Part shown: piece after piece, positions 16,503-24,821 of the stretch
Layout: the number at the start of each line of letters is the position of its first letter
Position numbering within the stretch: the stretch's first letter is position 1
Program-made: the position numbers and the translations under genes
The notes under the pieces: generated by a model
Told to the model about the DNA's origin: nothing
The model's database searches: none
Seen by the model: the letters and a program-made list of their open reading frames with translations, nothing else
DNA from: Oscillospiraceae bacterium
GTDB lineage: Bacteria > Bacillota > Clostridia > Oscillospirales > Acutalibacteraceae
DNA: 49,610 nucleotides
Direction: 5' to 3'
Assembly (NCBI GenBank): GCA_015066095.1
Contig: SVPC01000010.1
Location: forward strand, 1 to 49,610

Positions 16503-17912
16503 ATGAATAAGTATAAAACCTTAGTTTCAAATACTGCGCTTATAAGTCTTGGCACCTTCGGTTCAAAACTGTTGGTGTTTTTAATGGTGCGCTTTTATAC
16601 GGGCTACCTTACCACCGCCGAGTATGGCACAGCAGACCTTATACAGCAAACGGCAAACCTTTTACTGCCTATTATTTCGGTGGGTATAACTGATGGTGTT
16701 TTCCGCTTTGCTATCGGCAGTAAGGCCGACCAAAAAAGTGTATTTTCTTCGGGGCTTTATACCATAACATTAGGCGGTCTTGCTTTTTTGATTATTGTAC
16801 CGCTTTTAATGCTTACCCACCAATTTGACGGATATATTTGGCTTATAATACTTTATACAATGGCTTCTTGCTATCATTCGCTTTGTTCTAAATATATACG
16901 CGCCCGCGGAAGCACCGCATTTTTTGCTGTGCAGGGTATTATTAACACTGCTATTGTAATTGTGCTTAATATACTATTTTTGGCGGTATTTAGTTTTGGT
17001 ATAACGGGCTATGTTTTATCGGTTGCAATTGCCGATGCACTCTCAACCTTGCTTATTGTTGTTCGTGAAAAGCTTTGGCGCGATGTTACTGCAAAAATTG
17101 ATAAAAGCATTTTAAAAGATTTATTAAAGTATAGCATACCAATGATTCCTGCCACTATTTTCTGGTGGGTAACAAGTGTTTCAAATCGCTATTTTGTAAG
17201 CGGATTTTTTGGTGCTGAGGCTAACGGAATATATGCTGTTGCTTATAAATTACCAAACTTATTAACCCTTGTTTCTTCGGTGTTTATGTTGGCTTGGCAG
17301 TTTTCAGCGGTTGTTGAGTCAGAAAAAGATAAGCAAGAGCATATTAAATTTTTCGGTACGGTCTGGGGCTCTTTCCAAAGTATAATGTTTCTTGTCGGCG
17401 GCGGCGTTACCGCTTTGAGTATACCACTTATAAAAATTCTTGCTGATAAGGATTTTTATTCGGCTGCTACGTATGTTCCAATGCTTACCGCGGCGATGGT
17501 TTTCAGTGCTTTTGCTAATTTTATGGGTACGGTTTATGTGGTGCAAAAGCGCAGTAAAAACTCGTTCTTGACCACGATGTTTGGTGCTGTTGCCAATGTG
17601 GCACTTACATTGATACTTATAAAAACACCGCTTGGTATACAGGGTGCTGCGATAGCAACTTTTGCAAGTTATCTTTTGGTATTTGTAATAAGGGCTATCA
17701 ATGTTTACAAATATATACCATTTAAAATGTATTGGATAAATGTTATCATAAATATCGCAATCATTATTGTGCAATCGGTATTTATGATATGTAAACTGCC
17801 GTTTAACAATGTGGTGCAAGGATTGGCAGTTTTAGGTTTGTGCATTGTAAACTTTAAGTTTATTAAGGTTTTTGCTTTAAAAATGCTGTCTTTTGTGAGG
17901 AGAAAGAAGTAA
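16503..17912 (+). CDS. Oligosaccharide flippase (Wzx/MATE-like)
   Basis: A 469-residue membrane protein with about 12-14 hydrophobic segments, of the polysaccharide biosynthesis (Wzx-type) branch of the MOP superfamily, which moves lipid-linked oligosaccharides across the membrane. The N-terminal NTALISLGTFGSKLLVFLMV and the FYTGYLTTAEYGTADLI loop are typical of this family. No glycosyltransferases surround it, so the substrate is unknown. It abuts the next gene without a gap and is likely cotranscribed with it. Confidence 0.88.
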   Translation: MNKYKTLVSNTALISLGTFGSKLLVFLMVRFYTGYLTTAEYGTADLIQQTANLLLPIISVGITDGVFRFAIGSKADQKSVFSSGLYTITLGGLAFLIIVPLLMLTHQFDGYIWLIILYTMASCYHSLCSKYIRARGSTAFFAVQGIINTAIVIVLNILFLAVFSFGITGYVLSVAIADALSTLLIVVREKLWRDVTAKIDKSILKDLLKYSIPMIPATIFWWVTSVSNRYFVSGFFGAEANGIYAVAYKLPNLLTLVSSVFMLAWQFSAVVESEKDKQEHIKFFGTVWGSFQSIMFLVGGGVTALSIPLIKILADKDFYSAATYVPMLTAAMVFSAFANFMGTVYVVQKRSKNSFLTTMFGAVANVALTLILIKTPLGIQGAAIATFASYLLVFVIRAINVYKYIPFKMYWINVIINIAIIIVQSVFMICKLPFNNVVQGLAVLGLCIVNFKFIKVFALKMLSFVRRKK

Positions 17913-18392
17913 ATGAGTTTTTTGTGGACGACTTATTGGGGCAAACTAATAACTACATTTTTAGTTTCAATGGTGCCTATTATTGAATTGCGTGGCGCGT
18001 TGCCGATTGCTACGGGTATGGAAGTAGCGTGGTATATAGCGCTCCCTGTTGCAATAATCGGCAACATCGTTCCCGTTCCATTCATCATCATCTTTATAAA
18101 AAAGATTTTTGCTTGGATGAGTAAGAGAGAAGGCTTTTTGGCGCGTGTAGTTGTTAAGATGGAAAATAAGGCGTACTCTAAAAAAGATACAATAGAAAAA
18201 TATGGTCCGTGGGGACTATGGCTCTTCGTAGCAATACCGCTACCCGGTACGGGAGCGTGGACAGGTGCTCTGATAGCAGCAATGATGGGTATTTCTTTGA
18301 AGAAGTCTTTTATCCCAATTGCTGCAGGTGTTTTAACTGCAGGTATTATAATGGCATTTGTAAGTTACGGCGCAGCAGAGTTGCTGTTTTGA
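17913..18392 (+). CDS. COG2426 small multidrug export-type membrane protein
   Basis: A 159-residue membrane protein of the COG2426/PF06695 family, annotated as putative small multidrug export proteins but without solid biochemistry. It has four to five hydrophobic segments. The two internally related halves show PIIELRGALPIATGM and AIPLPGTGAWTGALIAAMMG, a fold resemblance to DedA/SNARE-associated proteins. ATG directly follows the flippase stop (TAAATG). Confidence 0.85.
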   Translation: MSFLWTTYWGKLITTFLVSMVPIIELRGALPIATGMEVAWYIALPVAIIGNIVPVPFIIIFIKKIFAWMSKREGFLARVVVKMENKAYSKKDTIEKYGPWGLWLFVAIPLPGTGAWTGALIAAMMGISLKKSFIPIAAGVLTAGIIMAFVSYGAAELLF

Positions 18393-18398
18393 ATCAAA

Positions 18399-18437
18399 TA
18401 AATAAAAGCGAGGTGAATTTCACCTCGCTTTTATTTA
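18399..18437. terminator. Bidirectional terminator between convergent operons
   Basis: The stem AAATAAAAGCGAGGTG / CACCTCGCTTTTATTT with loop AATTT serves the flippase operon on plus and the smsB gene on minus. Confidence 0.9.
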
Positions 18438-19352
18438 TTTCAAAAATCCGTTTACTATTTGTTCTTCGGCTTGTTGTTCGGTTAGCCCTAATGTCATAAG
18501 TTTTATAAGTTGTTCACCTGCGATTTTACCGATTGCCGCTTCGTGAATAAGTGACGCATCTATATGATTTGCGGTGATTTTAGGCACGGCTGAAACATGC
18601 GCTTTGTCCATAATAATTGCATCACATTCGGTGTGACCGTTACAAATATTATTGCCGTTTATGGTTGATAAGAAAAGTTGACTGGAATTATCCTTTGCAA
18701 CCGAGCGCGATACAACATTGGCGCTTGAATTTTCACCATCTAAATCTACCACAAAGTCGGTCTCGGCATATTGGTTTTTGTGTGTCATCAGTTTTTCGTG
18801 CACTACAAGTGTGGCATCTTTTTGAAGCCTTGCTTTGGTTACACGTTTGGTGGAGTCTACACCCTCAATCTGGGTGGTTTCCATTTCCATATATCCGCCT
18901 TCGGCAATATTGATAACGGTGGTGGGGTTCATATTGCGCTCACCATCACCGTCGCCTGTGCCAAGGTGTTTTTCCACATACTTAACCTTTGCATTTTTAC
19001 CCACAAAGAAAGAGTGGATACCATCGTGACGGGATTCTTCGCTTCCGCAGTTGTGTATACCGCAACCGGCAACTATTTCCACATCACAATCCTCACCTAT
19101 AATAAAATCGTTATAAACCACTTCGGTAAGACCGCTTTGGCTTATAATTACGGGAATATGCACCTTTTCGCCTTTAGTACCGGCTTTTATAATAATTTCA
19201 ATACCATTGCCGTCTTCCTTTTCGCGAATGTTTATATTATCTGTAACACTGCGCGAAGAAAGAGCACCGTTTGCGCGGATGTTATAAGCACCCACAGGTG
19301 TGCCTTCAATATCGGCTATCATTTTAAGTAAATCTAATTCTAGAGTGTTCAT
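18435..19352 (-). CDS. smsB: SufB/SufD-like scaffold of a SUF-like minimal system (SmsB)
   Basis: A 305-residue SufBD-family protein, the scaffold on which iron-sulphur clusters are built with the SufC-type ATPase. Family marks are HNCGSEESRHDGIHSFFVG (about 105-123), a beta-helix core, NGHTECDAIIMD and the C-terminal LIHEAAIGKIAGEQLIKLMT. It is much shorter than SufB (about 470), and only one SufBD protein is encoded, next to SufC, with no SufD, SufS or SufU. That matches the two-gene SUF-like minimal system (SMS) described in archaea and anaerobic bacteria. It starts three bases after the ATPase gene. Assignment to SMS rather than a shortened SUF is inference. Confidence 0.85.
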   Translation of the reverse strand: MNTLELDLLKMIADIEGTPVGAYNIRANGALSSRSVTDNINIREKEDGNGIEIIIKAGTKGEKVHIPVIISQSGLTEVVYNDFIIGEDCDVEIVAGCGIHNCGSEESRHDGIHSFFVGKNAKVKYVEKHLGTGDGDGERNMNPTTVINIAEGGYMEMETTQIEGVDSTKRVTKARLQKDATLVVHEKLMTHKNQYAETDFVVDLDGENSSANVVSRSVAKDNSSQLFLSTINGNNICNGHTECDAIIMDKAHVSAVPKITANHIDASLIHEAAIGKIAGEQLIKLMTLGLTEQQAEEQIVNGFLK

Positions 19353-19355
19353 ATA

Positions 19356-20087
19356 TTATTCCTCACAGTTAGCGGTAAGCACTTTACAAGCAATATCCGC
19401 CTTGTCTAAAAGGGTGGGTAAAATTTCATCCTTTGTGCCTTCGTGCTCGATGGTGCCGTTTGCTACAACTATAATTTTATCTGCTATATTTAAGATGCGT
19501 TCTTGGTGGGAGATTATAAGAATAGAGCCGCCTAATGTGTCGTGCATTTTTTCAAAAACCTTTATAAGGTTATTAAAACTCCAAAGGTCGATACCGGCTT
19601 CGGGCTCATCAAAGAGTGATACCTTTGTGCCACGCGCCATAACAGTTGCGATTTCTATTCTTTTAAGTTCGCCGCCCGAAAGTGAAGCATTTACTTCGCG
19701 GTTGATATAATCACGAGCGCAAAGTCCCACCTGCGAAAGGTAAGCACAGGCTTCACCCACGCTTATCTCTTGACCGGCGGCAAGGCTTATAAGGTCGTGC
19801 ACAGTAATGCCCTTGAAACGAACAGGTTGCTGAAAAGCAAAGCTTATACCTTTTTTTGCACGTTCGGTAATTGAGAGACTTGTAATGTCTTCACCGTCAA
19901 GCAAAATTTGACCATCGTCGGGGGTGATAATACCTGCAATAATTTTTGCAAGGGTAGATTTACCACCACCGTTAGGGCCGGTAATTACTACAAAGCCGTC
20001 ATCTATTTTAAGGCTTATGTTTTTAAGTATTTGTTTTTGTCCGTCTTCATTTTCTGCTGAAAACGAGATGTTTTTTAGTTCTAACAT
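19356..20087 (-). CDS. smsC: SufC-like ABC ATPase (SmsC)
   Basis: The 243-residue ATPase of the same iron-sulphur assembly system. Walker A is GPNGGGKST (near residue 40), the ABC signature is LSGGELKRIEIA and Walker B is VSLFDEPEAGID, followed by ILIISHQERIL. These SufC-type signatures distinguish it from transporter ATPases, and no permease is nearby. ATG at 20087 is chosen because AAAGGAG precedes it; an upstream frame start would extend into the neighbouring gene. It overlaps the end of the C39-like gene by seven bases. Confidence 0.88.
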   Translation of the reverse strand: MLELKNISFSAENEDGQKQILKNISLKIDDGFVVITGPNGGGKSTLAKIIAGIITPDDGQILLDGEDITSLSITERAKKGISFAFQQPVRFKGITVHDLISLAAGQEISVGEACAYLSQVGLCARDYINREVNASLSGGELKRIEIATVMARGTKVSLFDEPEAGIDLWSFNNLIKVFEKMHDTLGGSILIISHQERILNIADKIIVVANGTIEHEGTKDEILPTLLDKADIACKVLTANCEE

Positions 20088-20446
20088 ATATTCTCCTTTA
20101 TTTCCCAATAGTATTTGCGAAAACTTTCGGGAAAATCGTTCATAATGCCGTGTTCGGGGTCGTAAAAAATTCCATCAAAGTAAAGTGACCAATGCCAACA
20201 ACGTGGTGTTTCAAGACTTAATATGGCTATTTTAGGAAGCCCCGTTTTATCTTTTACTTCTTTTCGCTCTTTTATATATGAAACATTATAAAAATCTAGT
20301 GTGTAAAACATTTCTTTAAGCGTGGTTTCACGTGTGTTTCCTAAAAGTTTTATTATTTCTTCCACACCCACACCTGTTAGCATGGCCAAAACTGCTTGTC
20401 CGCATTGAAGTGGGGTGGGCTCTTTAATGTATATTGGCTTTTGCAT
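20081..20446 (-). CDS. Small C39/papain-like cysteine hydrolase
   Basis: A 121-residue single-domain protein resembling C39-like papain-fold hydrolases. A putative catalytic Cys15 lies in PLQCGQAVLAMLTGV, His in CWHWSLYFDGIFYDPEHG (about residue 92) and Asp a few residues later. No signal peptide, propeptide or transporter domain is present, so it is not a bacteriocin exporter and would act in the cytoplasm. It overlaps smsC by seven bases and follows the AEC transporter gene by seven bases, so all four genes form one transcript. The substrate is unknown. Confidence 0.7.
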   Translation of the reverse strand: MQKPIYIKEPTPLQCGQAVLAMLTGVGVEEIIKLLGNTRETTLKEMFYTLDFYNVSYIKERKEVKDKTGLPKIAILSLETPRCWHWSLYFDGIFYDPEHGIMNDFPESFRKYYWEIKENIC

Positions 20447-20453
20447 ATTATTT

Positions 20454-21374
20454 CTAACCTATAAATTTTTCTGCCAATGTGGCTATAAGCGGCATACTTA
20501 TAATTGATAATAAGGTTGTAAGTGATACCATTGTTACAGAAAGTGAGGTGTCGCGCTCAAATTTAGAGGCGAACATTGTACAAAGTGCGGCTGTGGGGGC
20601 GCTTATACAGGTTGTGAGTGCCATTGGCATAGTGCCTTTAATACCGCAAATATAAAAACCGAATATTGCAATGAGCGGAAATACTACAAGTTTTAAAACA
20701 GTAGCAAAAAGTAACCTTATATCTAAAAGACCTTTTAAAAAATTGCTGTTTGCTAAATGGTAACCAATTATAATCATAGGGAGCGGTGTGTTAAGTGATG
20801 CCATATAGTTTATAGGCTCGCGTATGATTGAGGGAACCGGTATTTCTAAAACAAAGATTATAAATGCTACTGCAAAGCCTATAATGCCCGGGCTTAAAAT
20901 TACCTTCTTAGGTGTCATTGATTTAAACCCATCACCCATAAGGAATAATCCATAGCTCCATGTTGCTATTTGGAAAACTGCGATATAGGTAGCGCCGTAG
21001 AAAACGCCGTCGTCACCTAATACCGCTTGTAAAAGGGGAAGTGACATATAACCGCAGTTAGAGAAAATCACCCCAAACTGCAAAATCTTTTGTTTTGATA
21101 TGTCTTTACTCCTTAAAAGCAGGATGGAAAGCAGTATGAATATTATATGAGCTATAATTCCTGCCAAAAAGCCTATCCCCAGATTTTTAAGCAAGTCGGG
21201 GCTAAATTCCCTGATAAATGATTTGATTATAACCGCAGGGGTTGCGATATATAAAACAATATCGGTAACTGCTTTCGCGCTAACCTCATTTAAAACCTTA
21301 ACCTTATTAAGAATGAAGCCGATAAATATAAGTATAAAAAGTATTATTACTTGTGTGAAAACTGTTTCGAACAT
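20454..21374 (-). CDS. AEC-family transporter
   Basis: A 306-residue membrane protein of the auxin efflux carrier family with about ten hydrophobic segments in two repeats. Bacterial members move small organic acids or amino acids. Typical stretches are FILIFIGFILNKVKVLNE at the N-terminus, SNCGYMSLPLLQAVLG and SAPTAALCTMFASKFERDTS. GGAAGG precedes the ATG. It heads the four-gene operon with the cysteine hydrolase and the iron-sulphur assembly genes. The substrate is unknown. Confidence 0.88.
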   Translation of the reverse strand: MFETVFTQVIILFILIFIGFILNKVKVLNEVSAKAVTDIVLYIATPAVIIKSFIREFSPDLLKNLGIGFLAGIIAHIIFILLSILLLRSKDISKQKILQFGVIFSNCGYMSLPLLQAVLGDDGVFYGATYIAVFQIATWSYGLFLMGDGFKSMTPKKVILSPGIIGFAVAFIIFVLEIPVPSIIREPINYMASLNTPLPMIIIGYHLANSNFLKGLLDIRLLFATVLKLVVFPLIAIFGFYICGIKGTMPMALTTCISAPTAALCTMFASKFERDTSLSVTMVSLTTLLSIISMPLIATLAEKFIG

Positions 21375-21533
21375 GGGTTGCCTTCCTTTGTAAAATGCGA
21401 AAAATTATCAGTGTTGTTAAAAATAATACCAATTTGTTGGGTATATTCAGTAAAACGTGTTTGGCATAATGTTATAAAAGTTTTATGATAATTTTTATTT
21501 ATCATAATTCTCACCATGAACACATCTTGTTAA

Positions 21534-21563
21534 ATTATACTATATAATGCACTTATATGTCAA
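21534..21563 (-). promoter_or_regulatory. Promoter of the AEC-smsCB operon
   Basis: On the minus strand TTGACA (21558-21563) and TATAAT (21534-21539) are 18 bases apart. It leaves a leader of roughly 150 bases before the AEC start, containing a stem of about nine base pairs (TTATGATAA / TTATCATAA, 21482-21506). No known riboswitch motif is recognised in the leader. Confidence 0.75.
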
Positions 21564-21620
21564 TACATATTCAATATATATGTACCCTAAAAAATGGGTT
21601 AAAAAAGTGCATTTTTTTGC

Positions 21621-21649
21621 TTGACAAAGCGGTTTTGTTGTGTTAGAAT
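21621..21649 (+). promoter_or_regulatory. Promoter of rplU-prp-rpmA
   Basis: TTGACA (21621-21626), 17-base spacer, TAGAAT (21644-21649), about 90 bases before the rplU ATG. Confidence 0.85.
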
Positions 21650-21655
21650 GGTTAA

Positions 21656-21737
21656 GCCGCATATTGTGGGCTTTTTAAGTTGTGCCGTTTTTGGTGCACG
21701 CCTATTGTAGCGAGACTGAAAATAAGCAGGTGAAAAA
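21656..21737 (+). ncRNA. Probable L21 ribosomal-protein leader
   Basis: The 5' leader of about 80 bases between the promoter and rplU can form stems AAGCC/GGCTT (first third) and GTGC/GCAC around a TTTTT-containing loop, ending at GCAGGTGA before the ATG. Firmicutes often carry a structured autoregulatory L21 leader at this place. I could not match the consensus base by base. Confidence 0.45.
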
Positions 21738-22043
21738 ATGTACGCAATTATTGAAACAGGCGGAAAGCAGTACCGTGTTCAAAACGGCGATGTTATCTAC
21801 ATTGAAAAGCTTAATGCCGAGGTTGACGAAGAAGTTACCTTCGACAAGGTTGTTGCTGTAAACAACAGAACTTTAAAGGTTGGTAAGCCCTATGTTAAAG
21901 ATGCTTTCGTAAAAGGCACCGTTTTAAAGAACGGCAAGGGCAAGAAGATTACTGTCTTCACTTACAAGCCTAAGAAGGGTTGCGCTCGTAAAATGGGCCA
22001 CAGACAACCCTACACTAAAGTACAAATTACCGAAATTGGTTAA
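21738..22043 (+). CDS. rplU: Ribosomal protein L21
   Basis: A 101-residue large-subunit protein. It begins [20 protein letters not shown] and ends [14 protein letters not shown], both standard for L21. AGGTGA lies just before the ATG. It is the first gene of rplU-prp-rpmA, five bases from prp; a ribonuclease G gene, often upstream in Clostridia, is absent. Confidence 0.96.
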   Translation: MYAIIETGGKQYRVQNGDVIYIEKLNAEVDEEVTFDKVVAVNNRTLKVGKPYVKDAFVKGTVLKNGKGKKITVFTYKPKKGCARKMGHRQPYTKVQITEIG

Positions 22044-22048
22044 TTGGT

Positions 22049-22381
22049 ATGACTAGTGTAAAATTTTTAGCCGATAAAAACTTGATTTACGGGTTTGAAA
22101 TTGGCGGTCATAGTTCGAAAAACTGTGATGATGAAGTCGGCAAGATAGTTTGCGCTGCAGTTTCGAGTGCTTCCTATATGGCGGCAAACACGGTCACCGA
22201 TATTATCGGCGATAAGGCTGATATTCAGGTGGACGAAGCCAAAATGGTCTTTGTTTGTAAAAAACCGAGTGATGCTACTGTAAAGGTGCTTTTGGGGCTA
22301 AAGCTTCATTTAACTGCTCTCGCTGACGATTATAGCAACAATTTGAGAATTTTTGGAGGTGCAAAAGATGTTAAAGATTAA
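22049..22381 (+). CDS. prp: Ribosomal-processing cysteine protease Prp
   Basis: A 110-residue cysteine protease that removes the N-terminal extension of L27. The catalytic dyad is visible as His21 in GGHSSKNC and Cys35 in [14 protein letters not shown], the spacing of the Prp family. It lies between rplU and rpmA, and the rpmA product here carries the extension that Prp removes. The gene overlaps the start of rpmA by 14 bases. Confidence 0.94.
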   Translation: MTSVKFLADKNLIYGFEIGGHSSKNCDDEVGKIVCAAVSSASYMAANTVTDIIGDKADIQVDEAKMVFVCKKPSDATVKVLLGLKLHLTALADDYSNNLRIFGGAKDVKD

Positions 22382-22652
22382 CATTCAGTTATTCGCTCAT
22401 AAAAAGGGTGTTGGTTCTACAAAGAACGGCCGTGACAGTGAGTCTAAGCGTCTTGGCGTAAAGCGTGCAGACGGTCAGTTCGTTTTGGCTGGTAACATTC
22501 TTGTTCGTCAAAGAGGAACACACATTCACGCAGGCAATAACGTAGGCCGCGGTTCTGACGATACTTTATTTGCCCTTATCGACGGTAAGGTTAAGTTTGA
22601 AAGAGTAGGCAGAGACCGTAAACAGGTTAGTATCTACGCTGTAGAGCAATAA
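22368..22652 (+). CDS. rpmA: Ribosomal protein L27 with cleavable N-terminal extension
   Basis: A 94-residue protein whose N-terminus reaches the peptidyl-transferase centre after processing. It begins [20 protein letters not shown]; the first eight or nine residues form the Firmicutes-type extension removed by Prp at an LxxQxF/A-like site (QLF-A here). ATG at 22368 is preceded by GGAGGTG; an earlier in-frame ATG at 22353 overlaps that site. [22 protein letters not shown] is the L27 signature. Confidence 0.96.
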   Translation: MLKINIQLFAHKKGVGSTKNGRDSESKRLGVKRADGQFVLAGNILVRQRGTHIHAGNNVGRGSDDTLFALIDGKVKFERVGRDRKQVSIYAVEQ

Positions 22653-22660
22653 GATTTATG

Positions 22661-22693
22661 GCCCGAGTGCTTACGGCATTCGGGCTTATTTTT
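22661..22693 (+). terminator. Terminator after rpmA
   Basis: GCCCGAGTGC, loop TTAC, GGCATTCGGGC (one bulge), then TTATTTTTT. Confidence 0.85.
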
Positions 22694-22756
22694 TAATGAT
22701 TCACTAGTATTTTAACAATGTAAAGACGAAAATCTCATATTTAAGGAGTTTTTGTT

Positions 22757-23122
22757 ATGAAAAACTGTCACGTATGCAATTTAGAGTGCGAAGATAATGC
22801 GGAACTTTGTCCGGTTTGTGGTGCGTATCTTTTGGATGACACCCAAGCAGAACAACAAAATAATAATGAAATCGAGCCGGTGCTGCTCGCCACTTTTGAA
22901 GATTTGGTATCGGCGGAAATTTTTAAGGATGTACTAACAGATAATAAAATTCCTTATTCCGACTCTGAAAGCGACTCTTTAAAGGTTGTTTTTGGCGGAG
23001 GTTTTTCATCAGAAGAAATATATGTCGATAAAAAAGATTTCGACAAAGCAAAAGAATTGTACGACCAATTTATGGAAAGTCAGCCCGAATTTGAGGATGA
23101 TTTTTTCACTGACGAGGAGTAA
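22757..23122 (+). CDS. Zinc-ribbon plus DUF2007 protein
   Basis: A 121-residue protein with an N-terminal zinc ribbon (CHVCNLECEDNAELCPVCG, residues 4-22) and a DUF2007-type domain (LATFEDLVSAEIFKDVL to VDKKDFDKAKELYDQF), described as a putative signal-transducing domain. The C-terminus is strongly acidic. TTAAGGAG precedes the ATG. It sits two bases before obgE, probably in one transcript. No function is established. Confidence 0.82.
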   Translation: MKNCHVCNLECEDNAELCPVCGAYLLDDTQAEQQNNNEIEPVLLATFEDLVSAEIFKDVLTDNKIPYSDSESDSLKVVFGGGFSSEEIYVDKKDFDKAKELYDQFMESQPEFEDDFFTDEE

Positions 23123-23124
23123 AA

Positions 23125-24396
23125 ATGTTTGTAGATATTGCAAAAATACATTTAAAGGCTGGTAAAGGCGGCGACGGTGCAGTTTCTTTCCACCGTGAAA
23201 AGTATGTAGCAGCAGGCGGACCTGATGGCGGTGACGGTGGTAAGGGCGGCGATATTGTCTTTAAAGCCGATAGCAATCTTTCCACCTTGGCAGATTTCCG
23301 TTATAAACGCAAATATTCAGCTTTGCCGGGTGATAACGGCGGTACTTCGCGCAGAACAGGTAAAAGTGCCGAAGACCTTGTAATTTGTGTGCCTGTGGGT
23401 ACCCTTGTTAAAGATGCAGAGACCGGCAGAATTATTGCCGATATTTCGGACGAAGAACCTGTTGTTATCGCTAAGGGCGGTAACGGCGGTTGGGGCAATC
23501 AGCATTTTGCTACTTCGACCCGTCAGATACCACGTTTTGCAAAGAGCGGAGCGCCCGGTGAAGAACTTGATGTGACGCTTGAACTGAAACTTTTAGCCGA
23601 TGTAGGGCTTATCGGTTTTCCGAATGTGGGCAAATCTACCTTGGTTTCGGTTGTGTCACAAGCAAAGCCAAAAATTGCAAACTACCATTTCACTACACTT
23701 ACTCCCGTTTTGGGTGTGGTAAGTATGGGCGAAGGTACTTCATTTGTAATGGCAGATATCCCTGGTCTTATTGAAGGCGCGGGTGAAGGCGTTGGTCTCG
23801 GTCACGAGTTTTTGCGTCATGTAGAGCGTTGCCGAATGCTTTTGCATGTTTTGGATATTTCGGGTAGCGAAGGCAGAGACCCCATAGACGATTTTGAAAA
23901 AATAAATAAAGAATTGGCAGTTTTCTCGGACGAACTCAAAGACCGTCCGCAAATAGTTGTAGGTAATAAGTGCGACCTTACAAGCGAGGAAGAAGTTCAG
24001 CGTATAAAAACTCATTTTGAAGATATGGGGTATAAATTCTTCCCCATTATGGCGGCTATTGCCGAAGGTACAGAAGAACTTATAAACCATATCGCGGCGC
24101 GCCTTGCAAAACTTCCGCCTATAAAGAAATTCGAAGCAGAAGCCAAACCCGAAGTGGTTGCGCCTAAAACCCTCCGCACATTTACGGTTAATGAGCGTGG
24201 CGGCGTTTATTATGTGGAAGATTGCGATTGGCTTATGGAAGTTATGAACAATGTCGACCCTGATGATTATGAGTCACTTCAGTATTTTGAGCGTGTTATC
24301 CGCGAATGTGGTATTATCGATGCACTTGAAAAAGCGGGTATAAACGAGGGTGACACGGTAAATATTCTTGATATCGAATTTGATTTCGTAAATTAA
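23125..24396 (+). CDS. obgE: GTPase ObgE/CgtA
   Basis: An essential GTPase involved in 50S assembly and stress control; 423 residues in three domains. The glycine-rich Obg fold covers residues 1-158 (LKAGKGGDGAVSFHREKYV, GGDGGKGGDI). The G domain shows G1 GFPNVGKST, G3 DIPGLIEGA and G4 NKCD. A C-terminal OCT domain follows from about 350 and is typical of Firmicutes. The start is ATG behind GAGGAG, two bases from the preceding stop. Confidence 0.96.
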   Translation: MFVDIAKIHLKAGKGGDGAVSFHREKYVAAGGPDGGDGGKGGDIVFKADSNLSTLADFRYKRKYSALPGDNGGTSRRTGKSAEDLVICVPVGTLVKDAETGRIIADISDEEPVVIAKGGNGGWGNQHFATSTRQIPRFAKSGAPGEELDVTLELKLLADVGLIGFPNVGKSTLVSVVSQAKPKIANYHFTTLTPVLGVVSMGEGTSFVMADIPGLIEGAGEGVGLGHEFLRHVERCRMLLHVLDISGSEGRDPIDDFEKINKELAVFSDELKDRPQIVVGNKCDLTSEEEVQRIKTHFEDMGYKFFPIMAAIAEGTEELINHIAARLAKLPPIKKFEAEAKPEVVAPKTLRTFTVNERGGVYYVEDCDWLMEVMNNVDPDDYESLQYFERVIRECGIIDALEKAGINEGDTVNILDIEFDFVN

Positions 24397-24405
24397 GGAG
24401 AAAAT

Positions 24406-24789
24406 ATGGATAATCCTAATTTATTAAGCCCGTCGGTATTGGCTTTTGTGGGTGATGCGGTTTATGGGCTATATGTCCGCACCTATTTGGCAGAGGTTAA
24501 TCGCCCATCGGGTGAGTTGCATAAACTGTCGGTTAAAATGGTTAATGCATCGGCACAGGCGCAAGGTTTTGGTTTTATTGAGCCGCATTTAACCGAAAAA
24601 GAAATTTCTGTTTTTAAGCGTGGGCGTAATTTCCACACAGGCAACACTCCTAAAAATTCCACAGGCGGCGAATATCACACAGCCACAGGTCTTGAAACGC
24701 TTTTTGGCTTTCTTTATCTATCTCATCAAAATGAACGGGCAAAAGAACTGTTCGATATAATATGGCAAGGTATAATGGATACACTATAA
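24406..24789 (+). CDS. mrnC: Mini-ribonuclease 3
   Basis: A 127-residue RNase III catalytic domain lacking a dsRNA-binding domain, known from Bacillus to mature the 23S rRNA ends. The signature LAFVGDAVYGLYVRTYL holds one catalytic Asp and TGLETLFGFLYL supplies the Glu. AAGGAG precedes the ATG nine bases after obgE. In Bacillus mrnC lies by cysS; linkage to obgE is different but functionally sensible. Confidence 0.93.
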   Translation: MDNPNLLSPSVLAFVGDAVYGLYVRTYLAEVNRPSGELHKLSVKMVNASAQAQGFGFIEPHLTEKEISVFKRGRNFHTGNTPKNSTGGEYHTATGLETLFGFLYLSHQNERAKELFDIIWQGIMDTL

Positions 24790-24805
24790 GGTGTATCCAT
24801 TTTTA
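24775..24805 (+). terminator. Terminator after mrnC
   Basis: ATGGATACAC / GTGTATCCAT (10 bp, loop TATAAG), overlapping the mrnC stop and followed by TTTTTATTT. It lies just before the yitT start, so readthrough may feed yitT. Confidence 0.8.
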
Positions 24806-24821
24806 TTTCAGGGTGATTTTT

